A stretch of 64,000 nucleotides of DNA, taken from NCBI GenBank assembly GCA_963921935.1, contig OY998178.1, forward strand, positions 54,781,451 through 54,845,450, in the 5' to 3' direction. Positions within the stretch are counted from its first letter, which is position 1. Each line of letters begins with the position of its first letter. The notes under the pieces were generated by a model. The model was not told where the DNA came from, searched no databases, and worked only from the letters and a program-made list of their open reading frames with translations. This document shows, piece by piece, positions 58,517 to 64,000 of this stretch. The stretch comes from Galeruca laticollis. Lineage: Eukaryota > Arthropoda > Insecta > Coleoptera > Chrysomelidae. The position numbers and the translations under genes were made by a program.

Positions 58517-58520
<4 letters not shown>
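57623..58520 (-). mobile_element. hAT-like non-autonomous element in a (TA)n tract
   Basis: Inverted ends read AGGCTTGGAAAATATGCA at the left and, as complement of the right, AAGCTTGGAAAATATGCA, with further ATATGCA repeats nearby on both sides (57640-57740, 58420-58510). The flanks are TA repeats, so an 8-bp duplication such as TATATATA cannot be proven. One N-terminal exon on the minus strand remains. Confidence 0.6.
57854..57967 (-). CDS. N-terminal BED-like exon of a hAT transposase
   Basis: ATG at 57967 gives 38 codons: MPKQPTEKNILLKKWINNRK, then VDSTSVFCTICAKT, ending at a GTAAGC donor. The FCTIC pair (C-x2-C) preceded by a Lys/Trp-rich stretch matches the start of the BED-like or CGGBP1-like finger at the N-terminus of many hAT transposases. 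The His ligands would be in the next exon, which is deleted. Confidence 0.5.
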
Positions 58521-58568
<48 letters not shown>

Positions 58569-58571
58569 AAT

Positions 58572-59422
58572 CAAAATATAAACATTGCAGGCTATTCCAA
58601 ATTACAAGCTCTACTTAAAAGAAAATCTGACGGACTTAATCCCAAAAAATCCCAAATTTTAACAAACGAGAACATTAATAATTTCCTAGAAAATGCACCA
58701 GATGATAAATATTTGTTTATGAAGGTAAAATATATTGTGCTCAATATACTAATAGATACATATGTAAATTTTCTTTCAGGTTGTTCTTATAATTGGTATA
58801 AGCGGTGCCTGCAAAAAACAAGAATTACGTAATATAAAACCATCGCATGTTCAAGATACAAGAAAAAAATTGGTTATTGAATTTCTGATTCAAAAACTAA
58901 GCGACAACCTTCTTTTGTGGTTTCATAATATTTTTACCCCAAAGTGAAAAATATATTAATCTTCGCTCTGCAATAAATGAGGCTACAGAATTACCTTTTT
59001 TTCTAAACTATGTAAACGGAAAATGTACCAGGCAGTGTGTTGGTATCAATAAAATAGGGAACGTACCAAAACAAATTGCTATATACCTGGGACTAACAGA
59101 CGCAGCAACTTATGCCTGGCACTGTTTCCGGCGCTCGTCAGCGACTATTCTTGTTGACGCGGGTAGCGATCCATTAGATTTAAAAAGACACGGCGGATGG
59201 CAGTCATCGGCCGTAGCTGAAGGCTATGTGGATAATTCCGTAAAGAATCAAACAAATAATTCATCTAAAACAGCAGGTACATGTAATAGTGATGAAAATG
59301 AAAGTTTACCGAACACATCTAATAACTTAAATCTTTCTTACGCTTCAACAAGCAGAATAACCGATTTACCGTTTATATTCACCAACTGTAATATCACCAT
59401 AAACAATTATTATAATAACTAA
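58572..59422 (+). pseudogene. Crypton tyrosine recombinase, catalytic part
   Basis: Exon 58572-58724 reads INIAGYSKLQALLKRKSDGL and NFLENAPDDKYLFMK, then a GTAAAA donor. After a 55-bp intron the next exon (from 58780) reads VVLIIGISGACKKQELRNI. The catalytic Arg of the usual GACR--EL motif is a Lys here. A frameshift near 58945 follows. The C-terminal catalytic block reads WHCFRRSSATILVDAG, KRHGGWQSS and AVAEGYVDNS, giving the H-x-x-R, the H/W position and the nucleophile Tyr of tyrosine recombinases. A Ser/Asn-rich tail ends in FTNCNITINNYYNN. The R-to-K change and the frameshift suggest the copy is dead. Confidence 0.75.
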
Positions 59423-59534
59423 TATTATGTAATCGAATGTTACACGATAAAATTATTTAAACTATCTTATTGTAAATGTTGTTAAAGTATCATTAATAAG
59501 TTTATCAATACAAGTACAAGTAGGTCGTAGGCAA

Positions 59535-59675
59535 AGTATAGTACGTAACACGTGTTGTAACGCATTTTACGCACTCCCGGAATTACGCACTCGCCGCTTC
59601 ACGGCTTCGTGCGTAACTTTTTCTTTTGTGCTTAAAACGCTCCTTACAAAACACGTTACGTATTATACTATTGTC
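59535..59675. repeat. Palindromic right end of the Crypton
   Basis: The left arm (TATAGTACGTAACACGTGTT...GCGTAAAATG-like, 59537-59575) faces the right arm (GTGCTTAAAACGC... ACGTTACGTATTATACTA, 59628-59672). The spacer contains TTACGCACTC and GAAGCGGC-type inverted bits. Confidence 0.65.
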
Positions 59676-59817
59676 ACGCCCAACTGTCACTTTTTTAAAT
59701 CGTTTAACAAATAAATATTTTTTGTACGAAAATCGATTAAAAAAATTTAAAATCGAGTGTAAATTTGTTAAATAATTACTTTGGTTTGAAAATTTTATTG
59801 CAATAATTAAAACTTAC

Positions 59818-59946
59818 CTTTGTTAATGGAATTGTCGACTTGCCATTGTTTGCCTCTTCGGTTATGAAATTTAAAACGTTCATAATTATTTCACGACACT
59901 GCTCACTCAACTCTTTATGAACAAATTTAGTTTCTGGAGTCGCCAT
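59818..59946 (-). CDS. First exon of a transposase-like gene
   Basis: ATG at 59946 gives 43 codons with no stop, ending exactly at a GTAAGT donor: MATPETKFVHKELSEQCREI, then IMNVLNFITEEAN and STIPLTK. The 'E-IMNV--F---E......IPL-K' pattern resembles the N-terminal HTH-like start of IS630-type transposases in insects (compare NVYNYLRTENPS at 10824). The following exons are absent because the Crypton end lies directly downstream, so the gene is truncated or its intron was hit. Confidence 0.45.
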
Positions 59947-61182
59947 AACAAGTTAGCATTGCACAACCCCGGTAATCACACTTTTCTTTGAACTGTACTG
60001 TCGAAACGAAGCTTACGAATTCTGCCAGCGAAGTGAGCTCTTGCAATCCGCATACGTCTTTGCTACGGCCCCAAACTTCCGACTGCCAAAATTAATGTGC
60101 CAACCTGTACGTGCTTCTGATATGCGGCTTGCTGGTGCCGCTGAAGAAGATGCTCTAGATCCCCTCTCAGGGAAAAGGGGAAATTGTAAATATTCCAAGA
60201 GGCACAAAACACGTTATTTTTGCAAAATTTGTTAAAGTTGCGTTTTTTGTATGCATTGATCTATGGAAAACATTCGAAATCAACATATTTATAAAAAAGT
60301 GATAAAAATTATCAATTTAAATTTGTTCCACTGAATGTGTCACGATCGTCCACCTGTGGAACGAATGGTTAATAATGAAATTTGAACAATTTTGAATTGT
60401 TATGCCTTGTGTATCTTTTTTTGATAATAAGTTTTAATTAATTGTAATATTAGTGTCTGTCAACGGAATTCACTATAAAGATAATGTTAGATTGTCAAAA
60501 AAATTTGAAATTGATATTTCCGTGGGGAAAAGGGCCATAACGAGGATTTTTCCCACTATAACTCATTACTGTTCCAATGGATATCAAAGAAACTGAGAAA
60601 AGGCCTACTTTGCTTATAAAAATTTGTGTAGAGAAGCGTGTTTTGCATAGTAGTTGTTGAAACATTTTATTATACATGTTTTCTATTACTTATCTGTTAT
60701 ATAAAATGAAAATGTTATTAATTATTGAAAATACCCATAAATCTCAATTTATTTATTTGAAAGATATATTTTAAAAATGGTTATTTGCAGTGCTAAAACG
60801 TATAAAGTATGAATTTTAAAGCAAGTATGGAAGAATCGCTGAAATTGAACACTTAGAGTAAACTGTGCAGTGATTGGCCACGTAAGAGCTACTTTGCAAT
60901 GTTGTATTATATACTCAGTTAAAATTTTTGTTTATCATAAATAAATAGTTTAGTTGAGTAATATGGAATATTCTTTTGAAAATGTATTAATATTCATTTT
61001 CTTTTTAATATGAGATTTATTTTTTTTTTCATTAAGTATATGTTGAATTGCAAAATAGTCAGTAATTGGCCGGTACATTTTTATAATTGGCCAGTAAGCT
61101 ACCAGTGATTGGCGTATGTGAAAATAACTTCAAATACCTTTGTTTTATTGGCCATTAGGGTATAAGTAATTGGCATACTTAC
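59947..61182. other. No recognised gene; recurrent AATTGGCC-like motif
   Basis: A more GC-rich patch lies at 60010-60180. Between 60870 and 61165 the motif (A)NTTGGCC or ATTGGC recurs about six times (60873, 61059, 61077, 61099, 61147, 61169) at irregular spacing. No gene is seen. Confidence 0.4.
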
Positions 61183-61590
61183 TCAAAAATTGACATAGAT
61201 AGTAAAGATAATCTTTATCATTAAACAGTTTGAAAATACAAATAAGGGAACATTACAAATAATTTTAGCATTTATATTACGCACGCAAGCTGTACAGTAA
61301 AACATTTTATTTGTATCAATATTTTGGTTGAATTTCAATATACACTTATTATAGTATAATCTTCTGCAAGTATGGTAATAAACACCCTTGATAAATGGAG
61401 TCACTTTTTTAGTACAAGTAAAACAGAGTTTACCGGTAGCTGGTAGATTAATTGGAAATTCAAGCTGTGTAACTTATTCTTCTTCTTCCTTCTCATCTGC
61501 AAATAACTGTCTAACAGCTTTATGTTTGACTGTTGAATGGATTCTTCTACTGGGTCCCGGTTCATTAGTTAAAATGTTTTTGATTTTCAT
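61183..61590 (-). pseudogene. PHD-like Cys-rich frame
   Basis: ATG at 61590 opens MKIKNILTNEPGPSRRIHST and a Glu-rich stretch, then a TAA (near 61476). In the same frame follow KLCFTCTKKVTPFIKGVYYH, TCRRLYYNKCILKF and NKMFYCTACVRN. The spacing C-x2-C, H-x-C, C, C-x2-C resembles a PHD or related zinc finger. Some transposon-encoded proteins end with such a finger, but I cannot tie it to a particular gene. Confidence 0.45.
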
Positions 61591-61839
61591 TTAAAATAGT
61601 TGTATTATTTTTCAGAACATTAATTTTTTTTCTTAATTTCGCTTGAATAAATTGAATCAGTCTTTCTTTTGTTCTTCTTCATATCCCACCTGTCTCTCTC
61701 TCTCTCTCGCTCTTTTCTTCTTAGTTTCCTTAATATTTCTGTTTTCCGAGCGTCTTTTTTGTCTTCCTCTTGTTTTTTTAATTCCAATTTTTCTGACTGA
61801 TTTTTTCCAATGTGTACTCGTTAAAACAAAAGGTAAATT

Positions 61840-62267
61840 AACGAAGAAATATTACATTTGTATCACGTGTAAAATTTAATTTATTTTTGCATAGCGCGCT
61901 TTCAGCTCTTTAGACATAGAGCCATCATCAGTGCTTAATTGTCAGATTATATATAACAAGATTTCCTGGCTTCATCGCCTCCATTAATATTGAAACAGGT
62001 TAATAATTTTTATTTTATATTTACATTACACCAACTTGGACATCACATTTAAAATCGAATGTGATGTCCAAGTTGGTGTAATGTAAATATAAAATAAAAA
62101 TTATTAACCTGTTTCAATATTAATGGAGGCGATGAAGCCAGGAAATCTTGTTATATATAATCTGACAATTAAGCACTGATGATGGCTCTATGTCTAAAGA
62201 GCTGAAAGCGCGCTATGCAAAAATAAATTAAATTTTACACGTGATACAAATGTAATATTTCTTCGTT
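61840..62267. repeat. 428-bp near-perfect palindrome with hammerhead-like motifs
   Basis: Two 210-bp arms (61840-62049 and 62058-62267) are identical inverted copies as far as I can compare them, with an 8-bp spacer (62050-62057). Each arm contains the block GCGCGCTTTCAGCTC...CATCATCAGTGC, the reverse of a hammerhead-type core. The style matches PLE terminal repeats placed back to back. Confidence 0.85.
62170..62220 (+). ncRNA. Hammerhead ribozyme-like motif (mirror copy at 61887-61937)
   Basis: GCA (62173-62175), CTGATGA (62176-62182), an extra T, GGCTCT...AGAGCT stem II (about six pairs), GAAA (62204-62207), GCGCGCTA, then TGC (62216-62218), which pairs with GCA. All core bases match. Stem III is minimal, as in PLE hammerheads. 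The mirror copy in the other arm lies on the minus strand. Confidence 0.6.
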
Positions 62268-62309
62268 ACCCTATACGTGTACACAGCCACCAGCATCATT
62301 TGATGTCCT

Positions 62310-63757
62310 TCATTCATTAAAAGGTAAATTGCCCGTCTGCTTTTTCCCCTTTCTTTCTGGAGTCTTAGGCCAGAGTAGAAAATTACGTATACTGGAGTTT
62401 TCTATATTTTCCTTTTCATTACCACTTACTTCTATAATCTGATAAATCTGTTCACTCCAAGAATGGTGTCCCAAGTTATCATTTATATCGGAATGGTTTA
62501 CATCATATAGAATCTCAAAAATTTGGTTGCTTCTAGATTCCTTCCGGTTCATGATTTTATTCACAAAAGTCTGCTAATATTTCATTTTCATGTCCTAACT
62601 CTTTCTAGGTTTCTATTGGTCCTAATAGTATTAAGCTATTCTCAGGTTTTTCATTTATGTTATTCCCAAATTGGATGGACGGTTTTGTTATTTCTTTATT
62701 ATTTACTAATTCTTTTGAGTTTTCATTTCTGCAGAATTGTCCACAAACATCTCATTGTTGATTTTTTTCATTGCTGTTAACACCATCCACGGGTTTCTTC
62801 GCTTCCAGACACTTACTGTAATCAATGACAGAAGCGTCCCACGGGTAAAATCCGCTGGCCGAAAATCCATTTTTTATGGTTTCATATTTTGCATATTCCT
62901 CTATGACGCTCTTTAAAACGGGTGCAATTTTTTCTTTAGTTAGGACTGCTAGATGGTTTTTTTTTCTAAACTCTAAATTTTAAAGTTTGATGTGTCGAAT
63001 GACCGTCAATGGAAAGAATAATTGGGAAGCTTTTTATGTATGGGTATAACACGTTTCCTATATATTCATAAAATAATTCAACTTTCATCCACCTATTGTC
63101 GCTACGTCCTACTCCCCAAGTGCTTGGTACTGAATTTACTATTGAAGAAGGTAGTCTCTTATAAGGATAAATGAGGATAGAATTAGTGGTTTCACATGCA
63201 GCCGAGAACGTAAACATAACAGTTATAGTAATTTTTGCTTGACCGGAGTCTATGATCCAAATTTTTGCTTTTCAAATATTCTTCTAATGAGGAAAACCAC
63301 TTGCGGATGTCCATTTTCGAAATTGTGAAACTAGCTGTCGTAACTGACTCTGGTGTCCGATGAGTAAGATTTGGATGACGGTTAAGAAATGCCCTGTACC
63401 AACCGTCACCATGTAGGTTGCCCTTAAATGGATTATTACGTGGATTTGCTTCCAAGAATTCTTTGACGGATGATTGAATGTCGAATTTTCTAACTGGAAA
63501 TCCTTTTTTTTGGTTTGTCACTATCCATTTCTCTAAGACTGCTTCTTCCTCTTTCGTTAAAACAGTGTCTGGACCCAAAGTAGTTTTGCTTGCGAACTTA
63601 TTACTTTATCTGAATTGAACTGTTTGCCGTGGCACATTAAACATTTGAGCCGTTTTCCTCTGTGACATCTCACCCTCAATATAGCTTCTAGTGCGGATTG
63701 CAAGTTCTCCCCCGTATACGTTTTTTCATATTTAGCTCCTTCTAGTACCTTGGGCAT
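62310..63757 (-). pseudogene. pogo/Tigger-like transposase, decayed
   Basis: ATG at 63757 starts MPKVLEGAKYEKTYTGENLQ, the HTH start of this insect transposase family. The second piece (63578-63192) has a CENP-B-type HTH with EEEAVLEKWIVTNQKKGFPV and NLHGDGWYRAFLNRHPNLTHR. The third (63217-62966) has MFTFSAACETTNSILIYPYK and ILSIDGHSTHQT, the second catalytic Asp of DDE_1. Minus-strand text near 62930-62820 gives SASGFYPWDASVIDYSK, and the end (62564-62310) has WPKTPERKGKKQTGNLPF. The first catalytic Asp region and the stretch after DGHSTH are deleted. Frames shift at least four times. Confidence 0.75.
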
Positions 63758-64000
63758 CTGCGGGAAAACACCTTAAAGTTTATATAGAGGCCGACTACAT
63801 TACTCAAAATTTCAAATTCACGCCGCTTTGATTCGATACAGCCGTTAATGTGAAATGACAAAATAAAATAAGAACGTTTACCAGTGATGTAAACATTCAA
63901 GTATAATTTCTGAGAATTTTAGTTGAAAACACTGTATCAAATAAAATGGTTCATATTTATCAATTATAATGATACGTCCCATATGTTATGCCCCTATACC
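63758..64000. other. No recognised feature to the window end
   Basis: AT-rich sequence upstream of the pogo-like gene; it may include its 5' end, but I see no clear inverted repeat partner within the window. Confidence 0.3.

Larger units (their letters stand above)
55976..58571. other. Insertion within the Crypton: TA tracts, unassigned DNA and a hAT remnant
   Basis: (TA)n tracts at 55972-56015, 57599-57622 and 58520-58570 border the block. A 77-residue acidic, Ser/Asn-rich ORF lies at 56120-56353 (start MSKSIIDADSKNSEQNP); I do not recognise it. A frame near 56650-56755 reads DIEEHSLPNVIVDAKHIQ without a match I know. The hAT remnant occupies 57623-58520. Confidence 0.4.
55267..59675 (+). 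mobile_element. Crypton with 74-bp direct terminal repeats
   Basis: The same 74-bp sequence (CGGCTTCGTGCGTAACTTTT through ATACTATT-TC) stands in direct orientation at 55267-55340 and 59602-59675 with several differences. Between them lies a tyrosine recombinase gene in the Crypton style. The right end also forms a palindrome (59535-59675). Cryptons lack classical inverted repeats and use a recombinase, so direct repeats fit. The element is interrupted at about 55975-58572 by TA tracts, unassigned DNA and a hAT remnant. Confidence 0.65.

Noticed and set aside
60013..60235. Overlapping ORFs on both strands in a GC-richer patch
   Set aside because: Neither reading has recognisable motifs or splice context; the patch may be part of an unidentified repeat.

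Overview
This is an AT-rich animal nuclear window, almost certainly from an insect with a large, transposon-dense genome, possibly a beetle or a bug; the sequence does not settle the order. The signs are short GT-AG introns, insect-type gene families (DUF4806, THAP, MADF and Myb/SANT domains), long (TA)n tracts and many classes of eukaryotic mobile element. I find no bacterial operon, CRISPR array, tRNA or rRNA. Nothing looks like a clearly intact host gene; the best candidate is a small three-exon THAP gene on the minus strand (13665-14367). Nearly everything else I recognise is transposon, mostly nested, with breaks in reading frame.

Layout. 1-1886: the end of a reading frame, a poly(A) signal and a fold-back repeat. 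1887-9880: a 5'-truncated non-LTR retrotransposon (endonuclease, RT, RNase H) split inside its RNase H frame by a 4.57-kb DNA element (4498-9071). That element carries GGACATCC-type repeats near both ends, an N-terminal transposase-like ORF and a DUF4806 gene, and I know of no name for it. 10162-13399: a decayed Myb/SANT gene, an IS630-Tc1-mariner transposase with an unusually long D-to-E spacing, and a 174-bp satellite. 15571-17045: relics of a Penelope-like element (PLE), a Tc1-like element and a Crypton. 18350-19722: a PLE with inverted ends and hammerhead-like motifs. 19828-37281: a Tc1-like transposase relic split by a Harbinger-type element (20247-20883, TSD TAA) and by a BEL/Pao retrotransposon (20989-37191). 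The BEL/Pao element itself holds a piggyBac (23827-26235, TTAA), an RTE-like retrotransposon, a TA-flanked Tc1/mariner-group element (30808-32894) and a head-to-head PLE pair (33333-37124).

39912-54433 is a second nest: a PLE with a 12-bp target duplication contains a CR1/Jockey-like retrotransposon (about 40656-53582), which contains a young Ty3-type LTR retrotransposon (42001-50038) inserted in a (TA)n tract. 54446-55256 is a Copia gag remnant. 55267-59675 is a Crypton (tyrosine recombinase) with 74-bp direct terminal repeats, interrupted by unassigned sequence and a hAT remnant. 59818-63757 holds a transposase exon, a PHD-like Cys-rich frame, a 428-bp palindrome with hammerhead-like motifs, and a pogo/Tigger-like transposase pseudogene.

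The genes do not form a pathway. The window is a stratigraphic record of insertions: reading frames that resume across an insert and target duplications give the order of events. The most unusual items are the DUF4806-bearing DNA element, the Crypton relics with palindromic ends, and the hammerhead motifs shared by unrelated PLE families. All family names rest on motifs read by eye; no database search was run.
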